DNA of 64,000 bases, taken from contig JADJVM010000008.1 in the NCBI GenBank assembly GCA_016710595.1, forward strand, positions 930,001 to 994,000, given 5' to 3'. Positions 25,833-34,161 of this stretch are shown piece by piece. The notes beneath the pieces were generated by a model. It had not been told where the DNA came from. It searched no databases and worked only from the letters and a program-made list of their open reading frames with translations. The position numbers were made by a program, and so were the translations under genes. Every line of letters starts with the position of its first letter. The stretch's first letter is position 1. The DNA is from Niastella sp. GTDB lineage: Bacteria > Bacteroidota > Bacteroidia > Chitinophagales > Chitinophagaceae.

Positions 25833-27179
25833 TTACATTCCGGAAGGAATACCAGCCCTGCCTGCTAACCTGGCACCTCCGCTCATTAATCCATCATACT
25901 GGCGCATGAGCAATTGGGTTTCAATTTGCTGAAGCGTATCTAAAATTACCCCTACCATAATCAGTAAAGAAGTACCTCCATAAAAAGTTGCAAAATTATA
26001 TTGCATACCTACAAATGCAAGCTCTACCAATCCTGGTAAAATACCCACCAGGGCAAGTAAGATAGCGCCCGGGAATGTAATTCTATCCATTATAGTACCA
26101 ATATAATCAGCCGTATCCTTGCCGGGTTTTACACCGGGTATAAAGCCGTTATTGCGCTTTAATTCATCTGCCATCTGTTTAGGATTAAAGATAAGCGCTG
26201 TGTACAGGAAGGTAAATGCAATTACACAACCACTATATACCAACATATAAACCCAGTTCGTATGATCGGTAAAATACCTGGCCCAGCCACTATTGGTAAA
26301 GCCGGTAAGAAAGGTTGGTAAAAACAAGATTGCCTGCGCAAAGATGATGGGCATTACACCAGATGCATTTACTTTTAAAGGTAAAAAGTTCCGGGCACCA
26401 CCAAATTGCCTGTTACCTACAATTTGTTTAGCATAATTCACAGGCACTTTACGGGTACCTTGTACCAGCAGTATTAAGCCTAATATTACAATGATAAGGA
26501 ATAAGATTTCTAATAACAGGATCAATAAACCCCTTGCACCACCATCTGCTGTTCTGGAGCTCCACTCTTGCATAAATGCTTGTGGTAAACGTGCCAGGAT
26601 ACCAATCATGATGATGATAGAAGTACCATTTCCCAATCCTTTATCAGTAATTTTTTCACCCAACCACATTACAAATAAAGTACCTACGGTAAGCAGAATC
26701 ACGGTAGATACCCAGAAGAAAGCGCCATAAGCAGGAATCAGGGCTCCTGCATTTGCAGGGCTCTTTAAATACCCGATATAGGCTGCCGCCTGAAATACAG
26801 TTACAATTACAGTAAGATAACGGGTCCACTGGTTTATTTTATTTCTGCCACTTTCTCCTTCTTTTTGCACTTTGGCCATTTGAGGGATCAGGATGGTTAC
26901 CAATTGCATAAAAATTGATGCGGAGATGTAAGGCATGATACCTAACGCAAAAATAGAGGCCTTAGAAAAAGCGCCCCCTACAAAAGCATCAAGCAAACCC
27001 AACATACCACTACCTTGTGTGCTGGCGTGCAGGGCATCCAATTTATTGGGATCAATACCAGGCAAAACGATGAATGATCCTAAGCGATAAACAAAAAGAA
27101 GGATCAGCGTGTAAATAATTTTACTCCGCAATTCTTCGATGCTCCAGATATTCTTAAGTGTTGTTATGAATTTTTTCAC
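25833..27179 (-). CDS. secY: Preprotein translocase subunit SecY
   Basis: SecY forms the protein-conducting channel of the inner membrane with SecE and SecG. The 448-residue product has about ten transmembrane helices, the plug-region start RLGSFIVLPGID, the ISASIFMQL and NGFIPGVKPG segments, and the conserved cytosolic RKVPVNYAKQ loop (about 230-240). It lies between rplO (76 bp upstream) and map (71 bp downstream), the classical spc operon position. Confidence 0.97.
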   Translation of the reverse strand: MKKFITTLKNIWSIEELRSKIIYTLILLFVYRLGSFIVLPGIDPNKLDALHASTQGSGMLGLLDAFVGGAFSKASIFALGIMPYISASIFMQLVTILIPQMAKVQKEGESGRNKINQWTRYLTVIVTVFQAAAYIGYLKSPANAGALIPAYGAFFWVSTVILLTVGTLFVMWLGEKITDKGLGNGTSIIIMIGILARLPQAFMQEWSSRTADGGARGLLILLLEILFLIIVILGLILLVQGTRKVPVNYAKQIVGNRQFGGARNFLPLKVNASGVMPIIFAQAILFLPTFLTGFTNSGWARYFTDHTNWVYMLVYSGCVIAFTFLYTALIFNPKQMADELKRNNGFIPGVKPGKDTADYIGTIMDRITFPGAILLALVGILPGLVELAFVGMQYNFATFYGGTSLLIMVGVILDTLQQIETQLLMRQYDGLMSGGARLAGRAGIPSGM

Positions 27180-27255
27180 AGAATCAATGCTGTTTAAATG
27201 TTCCTCTAAAAAGTAAAAAACGCATTTTTAAAATGCGTTGGCAAATATCGGCAAA

Positions 27256-27705
27256 TTATTTCACTATTTCTACCGTACCGCCTGCGGCTTCGATGGTAGA
27301 TTTAGCTTTTTCACTCATAGCGTTTACCCTGAAGCTATATTTACCTTTAATTTCTCCGTTGGCTAAAATTTTTATTCTATCGTTTTGGCTAATTAAACCG
27401 TTGATATATAAATTTTCGGGTGTTATTTCCGTAAAATTATATTTTTCGGCAAGGTGATCAATATTCCCAAGGTTGAAAACTTTGTATTCTACCCTGTTAA
27501 TATTTTTAAATCCACGCTTTGGAATACGGCGTTGAATAGGCATCTGGCCACCTTCATGTGCTTTTTTACTTTTGTAACCGGCACGGCTTTGGCCACCTTT
27601 ATTACCTTTTGTAGATGTACCGCCTTTACCACTGGCTTCCCCACGGCCCAGGCGTTTGTCTTTGTGTGTAGCGCCTTTTGCAGGCTTTAACGTATGTAAT
27701 TGCAT
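27256..27705 (-). CDS. rplO: 50S ribosomal protein L15
   Basis: uL15 is an assembly protein that reaches into the core of 23S rRNA. The 149-residue product has the glycine-rich basic N-terminal arm (RLGRGEASGKGGTSTKGNKG, residues 18-37) and the RRIPKRGF segment that follows, then the globular C-terminal half ending in AAGGTVEIVK. It is 78 bp after rpmD, across a strong hairpin, and 76 bp before secY. Confidence 0.97.
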   Translation of the reverse strand: MQLHTLKPAKGATHKDKRLGRGEASGKGGTSTKGNKGGQSRAGYKSKKAHEGGQMPIQRRIPKRGFKNINRVEYKVFNLGNIDHLAEKYNFTEITPENLYINGLISQNDRIKILANGEIKGKYSFRVNAMSEKAKSTIEAAGGTVEIVK

Positions 27706-27727
27706 GTTGCTTTTATTTTAAACTTAC

Positions 27728-27747
27728 GCCCCGAAAGCATTCGGGGC
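27728..27747 (-). other. Strong hairpin between rpmD and rplO
   Basis: GCCCCGAA (27728-27735) and TTCGGGGC (27740-27747) form a perfect 8-bp stem with a 4-nt loop. It sits in the 78-bp space between rpmD and rplO. On the minus-strand mRNA no U-run follows, so it is not a normal terminator. It could mark an RNA processing or stability site. Confidence 0.6.
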
Positions 27748-27783
27748 TCGCATTAAAAAATATTTTTTTTATAGAAGGGCGGC

Positions 27784-27966
27784 TTATTTACTTTCTTCCA
27801 CTTTTACCAGGTGGTTTACCTTAGTAACCATTCCCAATATTTGTGGTGTGGCTTCCAGTTCTACACTGGCGTTTAGTTTTTTTAAACCCAATGCCAGCAT
27901 GGTACGCTTTTGGCGTTCCGGCCTGTCTATTACACTTTTTACTTGTGTTACTTTAATTTTTTTCAT
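27784..27966 (-). CDS. rpmD: 50S ribosomal protein L30
   Basis: uL30 is a small protein of the large subunit bound to domain II/V junctions of 23S rRNA. The 60-residue product shows the expected core KVTQVKSVIDRPERQKRTMLALGL in parts (basic strand, then a helix) followed by MVTKVNHLVKVEE. Length is normal. It is 45 bp after rpsE. The intercistronic gap to rplO contains the strong hairpin at 27728-27747. Confidence 0.95.
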   Translation of the reverse strand: MKKIKVTQVKSVIDRPERQKRTMLALGLKKLNASVELEATPQILGMVTKVNHLVKVEESK

Positions 27967-28011
27967 TCTGATTAATTTACAGCACTTCGCTATTCGCTTA
28001 GTATGCTTAGA

Positions 28012-28530
28012 TTATCCGTTAAAAACTTTTTTCAAAGAAATATTGCGCACTTTTGATATTGCAATAGGTTCCCGTAAAGTAGCCAACGCTTTGATCGTTG
28101 CTTTTACCACGTTGTGCGGATTTGCAGAGCCCAGGCTTTTAGCCAGTACATCTGTAATACCAGCGCTTTCTAATACAGCACGCATACTACCTCCTGCAAT
28201 TACACCAGTACCTGCAGCAGCCGGTTTAATCAAAACTTTAGCGGCGCCATCCTTTATAAATTGATCGTGTGGAATGGTACCGTGCATTACAGGAACTTTT
28301 ATGAGGTTCTTTTTAGCATCTTCAATTCCTTTGGTAATGGCTTCCTGTACTTCTTTTGCTTTACCCAGTCCATGGCCTACTACACCCGCTTCGTTACCTA
28401 CTACCACCAGGGCAGAAAAGCTAAATGCACGTCCGCCTTTTGTAGTTTTTACCACACGGTTAATGGCCACTACCTTTTCCTTAAGTTCCAGGTCGCCGGC
28501 TTTTATTTTGTTAGAAATTACGTTTGACAT
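28012..28530 (-). CDS. rpsE: 30S ribosomal protein S5
   Basis: uS5 lies at the mRNA entry channel and affects decoding accuracy. The 172-residue product has the double-stranded RNA-binding-like N-terminal domain (LELKEKVVAINRVVKTTKGG, residues 14-33) with the loop where spectinomycin-resistance changes occur. It continues with VVGNEAGVVGHGLGKA and the C-terminal GGSMRAVLESAGI. It is 33 bp after rplR and 45 bp before rpmD. Confidence 0.97.
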   Translation of the reverse strand: MSNVISNKIKAGDLELKEKVVAINRVVKTTKGGRAFSFSALVVVGNEAGVVGHGLGKAKEVQEAITKGIEDAKKNLIKVPVMHGTIPHDQFIKDGAAKVLIKPAAAGTGVIAGGSMRAVLESAGITDVLAKSLGSANPHNVVKATIKALATLREPIAISKVRNISLKKVFNG

Positions 28531-28563
28531 TATTTCGTTTTACGATGAATAGTTAGTTATAAA

Positions 28564-28920
28564 TTAAAATTCCAATCCGCCTTCTCTTGCGCCTTCAGCT
28601 ACTGCTTTTACACGGCCATGATAGATGTAACCATTACGGTCGAATATCACTTTCTTAATGCCAAGTTCACCAGCTTTACGGGCAATGGCTTCACCTACCA
28701 TTTTACTTTTATCTTTTTTAGCCACTTTTTGTGCCGTGATATCTGCTTGTTTTGATGAAGCTGCTGCCAGGGTTGCGCCATTGGTATCATCAATCAATTG
28801 TACATAAATATCCGTGTTGCTTCTAAATACACTTAGGCGTGGAGCTGCAGGCGTACCGCTTATTTTTTTACGGATACGAAATTTAATCTTTTGCCTTGCA
28901 CTTGATTTTTTGTTGCTCAT
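28564..28920 (-). CDS. rplR: 50S ribosomal protein L18
   Basis: uL18 binds 5S rRNA together with L5 and joins it to the large subunit. The 118-residue product has the basic N-terminal arm RQKIKFRIRKKISG, then RLSVFRSNTDIYVQLID and the C-terminal FDRNGYIYHGRVKAVAEGAREGGL, the most conserved part of the family. It is 50 bp after rplF and 33 bp before rpsE. Confidence 0.97.
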   Translation of the reverse strand: MSNKKSSARQKIKFRIRKKISGTPAAPRLSVFRSNTDIYVQLIDDTNGATLAAASSKQADITAQKVAKKDKSKMVGEAIARKAGELGIKKVIFDRNGYIYHGRVKAVAEGAREGGLEF

Positions 28921-28970
28921 TTTATTATTTTTTATCTCCGATACTGCCGGAAATTAATTTGAATGATTTA

Positions 28971-29525
28971 TTATTTACCTGCTGATTTACCTGCTTTTCT
29001 TCTCAATACTTCACCTACAAATTTCACCCCTTTACCTTTATATGGTTCTGGTTTGCGTAAGCTGCGTATTTTAGCACATACCTGGCCCAGCAATTGTTTA
29101 TCAATACTTTCTAAAGTAATAACCGGGTTTTTACCTTTTTCCTGTGCTGTTACTACTTTTATTTCTTTAGGTAAGTCGAAAATGATATTGTGAGAATACC
29201 CTAAAGCAAGATCCAACAGGTTGCCCTGGTTTGCGGCTTTGTAACCTACCCCTACCAATTCCAGTTCTTTTTTGAATCCTTCTGTTACACCTTGTACCAT
29301 ATTACTGATCAATGAACGGTACAAGCCGTGTAATGCACGGTGCCGAATTTGTTCTGTAGGCCTGATCAATTCAATTGTATTATCTTTTACTTCTACTTTA
29401 ATATCCCTGTCAATCATTTGTTTCAATTCCCCCTTAGGACCTTTCACCGATATTTCATTATTCTTTCCTACAGAAATGGTTACCCCATTTGGAACAGCTA
29501 CCGGTTTTTTACCAATACGACTCAT
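28971..29525 (-). CDS. rplF: 50S ribosomal protein L6
   Basis: uL6 sits near the sarcin-ricin loop and the factor-binding site. The 184-residue product has two similar domains, starting with MSRIGKKPV and ending with EPYKGKGVKFVGEVLRRKAGK, the invariant C-terminal signature (about residues 157-177). A 143-bp gap containing an inverted repeat separates it from rpsH, the longest spacing in the spc part except for its neighbours. Confidence 0.97.
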   Translation of the reverse strand: MSRIGKKPVAVPNGVTISVGKNNEISVKGPKGELKQMIDRDIKVEVKDNTIELIRPTEQIRHRALHGLYRSLISNMVQGVTEGFKKELELVGVGYKAANQGNLLDLALGYSHNIIFDLPKEIKVVTAQEKGKNPVITLESIDKQLLGQVCAKIRSLRKPEPYKGKGVKFVGEVLRRKAGKSAGK

Positions 29526-29627
29526 TGTAATTTGTTTTTTTGTTTATACTAACTTTAATTGAAAATGTTTTTTTTATAGATTGTGTTCAGCCATGTATAA
29601 AAGGCTTAATTGTCAATCTTTATAAAC

Positions 29628-29660
29628 CAACCGTACCCATTTTCAAAAAAAATACGGTTG
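29628..29660 (-). other. Inverted repeat between rpsH and rplF
   Basis: CAACCGTA (29628-29635) and TACGGTTG (29653-29660) form a perfect 8-bp stem with a 17-nt loop, directly behind the rpsH stop. On the mRNA strand the U-run is inside the loop and not after the stem, which argues against a normal terminator. It may be a processing, stability or autoregulatory structure. Confidence 0.5.
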
Positions 29661-29668
29661 CTCTTATT

Positions 29669-30067
29669 TTAATAAATATTACAAAGTACTTCGCCACCTA
29701 CATTTTGTGCTTTTGCCTCTTTATCTGTCATTACCCCTTTGCTGGTAGAAACGATAGCAATGCCCAACCCGTTCTTCACCCGGCGAAAATCCTGTGGTTT
29801 GGAATAGGTACGCAATCCCGGGCGGCTAATGCGTTCCAGACTTTGGATAACAGGCAGTTTTGTAACCGCATTGTATTTCAATGCAATTTTAATGATGCCT
29901 TGTTTGTTATCCTCTTCAAATTTATACTTCAGGATATATCCTTTATCGTATAAAATTTCAGTGATGCGTTTTTTTAGATTGCTGGCAGGGATCTCCACAA
30001 TGCGGTGATTTGCCATTTGTGCGTTTCTAATTCTTGTTAAATAATCTGCAATTGGATCAGTAACCAT
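29669..30067 (-). CDS. rpsH: 30S ribosomal protein S8
   Basis: uS8 binds the central domain of 16S rRNA early in assembly and in E. coli represses the spc operon by binding its own mRNA near rplE. The 132-residue product starts DPIADYLTRIRNA and ends with the conserved GIAIVSTSKGVMTDKEA block. It is 90 bp after rpsN. The 143 bp after it carry an inverted repeat. Confidence 0.97.
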   Translation of the reverse strand: MVTDPIADYLTRIRNAQMANHRIVEIPASNLKKRITEILYDKGYILKYKFEEDNKQGIIKIALKYNAVTKLPVIQSLERISRPGLRTYSKPQDFRRVKNGLGIAIVSTSKGVMTDKEAKAQNVGGEVLCNIY

Positions 30068-30157
30068 TGTTATGTTTAGTTAATTGATTTTAATAAATTG
30101 TTTACAATGCGATATCCAAGCCTTAGTACCGGGTACCAAGCACTCAGCCCTTCTGTA

Positions 30158-30427
30158 TTACCAGCTCGCTTTTCTTACACCTGGTATTTTACCCTGCAAA
30201 GCCATATCTCTGAACATTATCCGGCTCAATCCAAAATGGCGCATATAACCCCTTGGACGACCGGTAAGCTGGCAGCGATTTTTAAGCCTTACCGGAGATG
30301 CATTTTTAGGAAGTGCATCCAGGGCAGCATAATCTCCTGCTGCTTTAAGTGCGGCTCTTTTTTCAGCATACTTTGCTACAGTCTTTTCTCTTTTTCTTTG
30401 CCTGGCTTCTATTGATTTTTTTGCCAT
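30158..30427 (-). CDS. rpsN: 30S ribosomal protein S14 (zinc-free type)
   Basis: uS14 is a late-assembly protein in the head of the small subunit. The 89-residue product has the C-terminal RCQLTGRPRGYMRHFGLSR block and KASW end. Only one cysteine is present, so the two CxxC pairs of the zinc-binding form are missing; this is the zinc-independent type. It is 47 bp after rplE and 90 bp before rpsH. Confidence 0.96.
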   Translation of the reverse strand: MAKKSIEARQRKREKTVAKYAEKRAALKAAGDYAALDALPKNASPVRLKNRCQLTGRPRGYMRHFGLSRIMFRDMALQGKIPGVRKASW

Positions 30428-30474
30428 GTTTTATGTTGTTCTTTTTTAAAACCTACTTAGGTAGTGTTTTTAAA

Positions 30475-31041
30475 TTATTTTTTTACGTTTTTAAAAGGCA
30501 TACCCAGTTCTTTCAGTAATTCAAATGCTTCTTCGTTTGTGTTTGCCGTAGTTACGAAAGTTATATCCAAACCGGTAATTTTATTTACTTTATCAATATC
30601 AATTTCAGGAAAGATGATTTGCTCTGTTACACCCAGGGTATAGTTACCACGGCCATCGAAAGCTTTATCATTAATACCTTTAAAATCTCTTACACGGGGT
30701 AATGAAACAGATACCAGGCGATCTAAAAACTCGTACATTTTTACGCCCCTTAAAGTTACTCTTGCACCAATTGGCATATTCTTACGCAACTTAAAGTTTG
30801 AGATATCTTTTTTAGAATTCGTAGCTACTGCTTTTTGGCCGGTAATGTTTGACAGTTCATCAATAGCGATATCAATTAACTTTTTATCGTTAACGGCGCC
30901 ATTTACACCCCGGTTAAGGCAAATTTTAGTAAGCCTTGGAGCCTGCATAACAGTTTTATAACTGAATTTCTTCATTAATGCAGGTACTACTTCTTTTTTG
31001 TACTTATCTGCTAATCTTGCAGTGTTAATAGTTGTACTCAT
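30475..31041 (-). CDS. rplE: 50S ribosomal protein L5
   Basis: uL5 binds 5S rRNA and bridges to S13 and the P-site tRNA. The 188-residue product has QAPRLTKICLNRGVN in the N-terminal region, KLRKNMPIGARVTLRG near the middle, and the TGLDITFVTTANTNEEAF block near the C-terminus. Its ATG overlaps the rplX stop by one base (TAATG), so the two are translationally coupled. Confidence 0.97.
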   Translation of the reverse strand: MSTTINTARLADKYKKEVVPALMKKFSYKTVMQAPRLTKICLNRGVNGAVNDKKLIDIAIDELSNITGQKAVATNSKKDISNFKLRKNMPIGARVTLRGVKMYEFLDRLVSVSLPRVRDFKGINDKAFDGRGNYTLGVTEQIIFPEIDIDKVNKITGLDITFVTTANTNEEAFELLKELGMPFKNVKK

Positions 31042-31379
31042 TATTTAATTACCTCCCCTGATTTTTTTGCTACACGAACTAGTTTACCATTATCACGGTT
31101 GCGCTTAATTTTACTTGGGCCACCGCTTTTTGCATCCCAAAGCATTACATTACTAATTGCAATAGGCGCTTCTACTTTTACAATGCCCCCTTTTGTATTT
31201 TGAGCAGTTGGTTTTGTGTGCTTGGTTACAATATTTGCACCTTCTACCAATACCCTGGCTTTATCTACAATTACTTCTAAAACCTTGCGTGGTTTTTTGA
31301 GGTCTTTATCTTCACCGGTAATAACTACCACCAGGTCGCCTTTTTTAATGTTGAACTTGGGTTTAAATCTTGTACTCAT
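31041..31379 (-). CDS. rplX: 50S ribosomal protein L24
   Basis: uL24 is an assembly initiator for the large subunit, close to the exit tunnel. The 112-residue product has a KOW motif (KKGDLVVVITGEDKDLKKPRKVLEV in parts, about residues 12-36), then HTKPTAQNTKGGIVKVEAPI. A 121-bp space separates it from rplN. Its stop overlaps the rplE start by one base. Confidence 0.96.
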   Translation of the reverse strand: MSTRFKPKFNIKKGDLVVVITGEDKDLKKPRKVLEVIVDKARVLVEGANIVTKHTKPTAQNTKGGIVKVEAPIAISNVMLWDAKSGGPSKIKRNRDNGKLVRVAKKSGEVIK

Positions 31380-31500
31380 TGTATTTTTCTTTTGGCTCCT
31401 GTTTATTTTCAGAGGCCTGTTTTACTTTTTGTTTTTACTTTGTTTCCCGCTTTCCGTTATTTGTAATTTAGATAACGGGTAACGAGCTGTACAAAAGCAT

Positions 31501-31869
31501 TTATAATACTTCGGGCGCTAATGATATAATTTTCATATATCCTTTATCCCTTAACTCACGGGCTACTGGGCCAAAAATACGGGTCCCCCTGGGCTCGTCA
31601 GCATTATTTAATAATACAACTGCATTATCATCAAAACGGATATAAGATCCATCTTTACGACGCAGTTTGTTTTTGGTACGTACAATTACGGCTTTACTTA
31701 CGGTACCTTTTTTTACGCCGGCAGCAGGCATGGCATCTTTTACAGTTACCACTATCTTATCGCCGATCTTAGCATAATCCTGGCCACTGTTTCCCAAAAC
31801 CCGGATACACAATACTTCTTTTGCACCGCTGTTATCTGCTACGTTTAACCTGCTTTCTTGCTGAATCAT
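31501..31869 (-). CDS. rplN: 50S ribosomal protein L14
   Basis: uL14 is at the subunit interface and is where the RsfS silencing factor binds. The 122-residue product starts MIQQESRLNVADNSGAKEV and contains GDKIVVTVKDAMP and the C-terminal RGTRIFGPVARELRDKGYMKIISLAPEVL, all highly conserved and of standard length. It follows rpsQ by 48 bp. Confidence 0.98.
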   Translation of the reverse strand: MIQQESRLNVADNSGAKEVLCIRVLGNSGQDYAKIGDKIVVTVKDAMPAAGVKKGTVSKAVIVRTKNKLRRKDGSYIRFDDNAVVLLNNADEPRGTRIFGPVARELRDKGYMKIISLAPEVL

Positions 31870-31917
31870 TTTCTAATTTTTTACGTACCCTGGGGTACTT
31901 CGTACAAATAGTTAATA

Positions 31918-32193
31918 TTATTTTACTTTTTCAATTATTTCTACCAATCTCCAACGCTTTGTTTTGCTCATTGGGCGGGTTTCCATAATTCTTACAGTAT
32001 CGCCAATGTTACACTCATTCTTTTCATCATGTGCATGAAAACTGTTCGATTTTTTTACGAACTTACCATACAGCGGATGTTTTACTTTACGCTCAACCTT
32101 TACGGTAATAGATTTATCCATTTTGTTGCTGGATACTACGCCGATCCTGGTTTTTCTTAAATTTCTTTCTACTGATGTGTTTGTTGCTTCCAT
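31918..32193 (-). CDS. rpsQ: 30S ribosomal protein S17
   Basis: uS17 is a primary binder of the 5' domain of 16S rRNA with an OB fold. The 91-residue product has RIGVVSSNKMDKSITVKVE near the N-terminus and the conserved GDTVRIMETRPMSKTKRWRL at the C-terminus. It is 21 bp after rpmC. Confidence 0.97.
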   Translation of the reverse strand: MEATNTSVERNLRKTRIGVVSSNKMDKSITVKVERKVKHPLYGKFVKKSNSFHAHDEKNECNIGDTVRIMETRPMSKTKRWRLVEIIEKVK

Positions 32194-32214
32194 CTTTATC
32201 TTTTTATAGCAGGA

Positions 32215-32427
32215 TTATACTCCGGCTGTTTGAGTTTTCTTTAATAAGGTTTTCAAGCGGGCAATATCTTTTCTTAAAGAACGAATGCTTTGCGGGTTTT
32301 CCAGTGGAGCAATAGAATGTGCGATGCTCAACTTTTTTAACCTTTGCTCATCTTCTTTAATCTTAGCGATGAGGTCTGCTTCGTTTAGTGTGCTTATGCT
32401 TTGTAAAAAATCTATTTTTTTCGACAT
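32215..32427 (-). CDS. rpmC: 50S ribosomal protein L29
   Basis: uL29 is a two-helix protein beside L23 at the exit of the peptide tunnel, where signal recognition particle and trigger factor dock. The 70-residue product is predicted as two long helices with RSLRKDIARLKTLL at the C-terminus, the family's signature. It is flanked by 21-bp gaps on both sides. Confidence 0.94.
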   Translation of the reverse strand: MSKKIDFLQSISTLNEADLIAKIKEDEQRLKKLSIAHSIAPLENPQSIRSLRKDIARLKTLLKKTQTAGV

Positions 32428-32448
32428 GATATTCAGTTAATGAGTTAA

Positions 32449-32874
32449 TTAATTGGAAGCATTAAAATCTCTGCTTACAACAAATTTTGTAAGGATTGGC
32501 AGTTTTTGTGCCGCTAATGCAAATGCTTCTTTCGCTATTTGCTCGGGTACGCCATCTGCTTCAAAAATGATTCGGCCGGGTTGTACAATGGCAGCCCATC
32601 CTTCGGGGTTACCTTTACCTTTACCCATTCTCACTTCAGCAGGTTTTGCAGTAATTGGCTTATCAGGAAACACCCTGATCCATACATTACCCTCTCTTTT
32701 CATGTGCCGGGTAAGTGCCTGGCGAGCACTCTCGATCTGGCGATTGGTCAACCATACACTGTCCATTGCTTTTAAACCAAAGGTTCCAAAGGCCAGGGTA
32801 GCACCACGTTTGGTATTGCCCTTCATTCTGCCTTTTTGTGTTTTCCTGTGTTTGGTTCTTTTTGGTTGTAACAT
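32449..32874 (-). CDS. rplP: 50S ribosomal protein L16
   Basis: uL16 helps position tRNA at the A and P sites and completes the peptidyl transferase centre. The 141-residue product starts MLQPKRTKHRKTQKGRMKG and contains GTFGLKAMDSVWLTNRQIESARQALTR (in parts), VRMGKGKGNPEGW and the C-terminal KLPILTKFV. Length and ends are standard. It is 42 bp after rpsC. Confidence 0.98.
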   Translation of the reverse strand: MLQPKRTKHRKTQKGRMKGNTKRGATLAFGTFGLKAMDSVWLTNRQIESARQALTRHMKREGNVWIRVFPDKPITAKPAEVRMGKGKGNPEGWAAIVQPGRIIFEADGVPEQIAKEAFALAAQKLPILTKFVVSRDFNASN

Positions 32875-32916
32875 CTTATTTTAAATTTGTCAATTCTTGA
32901 ATTTAATATTGCTGGG

Positions 32917-33699
32917 TTATCTTCTGCCGCCTCCACGGTGCCCGCCACCATCTCTTCTATTTCCACCGCCTCTTCTATCATCCCTGCGGTCGCCGCCAAA
33001 ACCACCTGCCGGCCTGTCCGGACCATCATTTTTACCACCGGCTAATACGTTGGGGTTTAAATCTCTTTTACCCAACACTTCACCTTTACAAATCCATACT
33101 TTAATACCGATTTTACCATATACCGTTAATGCAAATACATTGGCATAATCAATATCCATACGCAGGGTATGCAATGGGGTACGGCCTTGTTTTATTTCTT
33201 CGCTACGGGCAATTTCAGCGCCACCCAAACGGCCGCCTACTTTTACTTTTATTCCTTCTGCACCCATCCGCAGGGCAGATGCGATTGCCATTTTGATCGC
33301 CCTTTTATAGTTGATCCTGTTTTCTAACTGGCGTGCAATGGTATCAGCAACAATTGTGGCATCTAATTCCGGGCGGCGAATTTCAAGGATGTTGATCTGA
33401 ACATCTTCTTTGCCGGTTAATTTTTTAAGTTCTTCTTTAATACGGTCCACTTCGCCACCACCTTTACCGATGATGATACCAGGTTTGGAGGTATGTATGG
33501 TAACGATTAATTTGTTTAGAGTACGCTCAATTACAATTTTAGAGATTCCACCTTTGTTAATACGAGCATTCAGGTAATTCCTGATTTTATCGTCTTCAAT
33601 CAGTTTTACAGCGTAATCTTTTTTGTGTGCGTACCAGTTACTATCCCATCCTCTGATAATTCCTAACCTGGCGCCTACCGGATTTGTTTTCTGACCCAT
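32917..33699 (-). CDS. rpsC: 30S ribosomal protein S3 with a Gly/Arg-rich tail
   Basis: uS3 lines the mRNA entry tunnel and carries part of the ribosome's mRNA helicase activity. The 260-residue product has MGQKTNPVGARLGI at the start, a type II KH domain with IIIGKGGGEVDRI (about 75-87), and the conserved KVGGRLGGAEIAR and TPLHTLRMDIDYA. After the usual end near residue 217 comes a tail of about 40 residues made almost only of G, R and D with RGGG-type repeats. Tails of this sort are variable between species and likely bind RNA. rplV lies 48 bp upstream. Confidence 0.97.
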   Translation of the reverse strand: MGQKTNPVGARLGIIRGWDSNWYAHKKDYAVKLIEDDKIRNYLNARINKGGISKIVIERTLNKLIVTIHTSKPGIIIGKGGGEVDRIKEELKKLTGKEDVQINILEIRRPELDATIVADTIARQLENRINYKRAIKMAIASALRMGAEGIKVKVGGRLGGAEIARSEEIKQGRTPLHTLRMDIDYANVFALTVYGKIGIKVWICKGEVLGKRDLNPNVLAGGKNDGPDRPAGGFGGDRRDDRRGGGNRRDGGGHRGGGRR

Positions 33700-33747
33700 A
33701 TTTTTTATTTGCTGGTGCCGATTTTTTCTGCAGCACCTTTTTAAAAT

Positions 33748-34083
33748 TTATTTGTTATCCACTATTACGGTTACATGGTTGCTGCGTTTACGTACCCGGT
33801 ACCCACGGCCTTGCGGAGCCGGGCGCATACGTTTAATAACTCTTGCACCATCTACAAATATTGTTTTTACTACCAACCCGTTTTCATCAGCGCCTTCGTT
33901 TTTTTGTTTCCAGTTGCTGATGGCAGAAATTACCAGCTTACGCAAGGGAACTGCCGGGTGCTTTGGGTTGTGTTGTAACACTGCCAATGCTTTTTCTACT
34001 TCCATACCACGTATTAAATCGGCCAATAACCGCATTTTACGGGGCGAAGTGGGGTAGTTATTCAGTTTTGCTATTGCTTCCAT
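33748..34083 (-). CDS. rplV: 50S ribosomal protein L22
   Basis: uL22 has a long beta-hairpin lining the peptide tunnel, a site of macrolide resistance changes. The product is 111 residues from ATG 34083. It starts MEAIAKLNNYPTSPRKMRLLADLIRG and ends with the hairpin GARVIKRMRPAPQGRGYRVRKRSNH. The frame stays open to an ATG at 34158, but the extra 25 residues are not family-like and fill the space after rpsS, so I prefer 34083. Confidence 0.96.
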   Translation of the reverse strand: MEAIAKLNNYPTSPRKMRLLADLIRGMEVEKALAVLQHNPKHPAVPLRKLVISAISNWKQKNEGADENGLVVKTIFVDGARVIKRMRPAPQGRGYRVRKRSNHVTVIVDNK

Positions 34084-34161
34084 TTTTATTAGTTTCTTTT
34101 TTCTCGTTTTTAGATTCTCGCTACTTACTGTTGAATGATTCCTAAACGGGAAATGCAATGA

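Noticed and set aside
30110..30145. GTACCGGGTAC palindrome between rpsN and rpsH
   Set aside because: The centre leaves no room for a hairpin loop and no other structure surrounds it; probably chance.
34084..34158. 25-codon N-terminal extension of L22
   Set aside because: The family starts at MEAIAKLNNYPTSPRK; the extension only fills the space behind rpsS.
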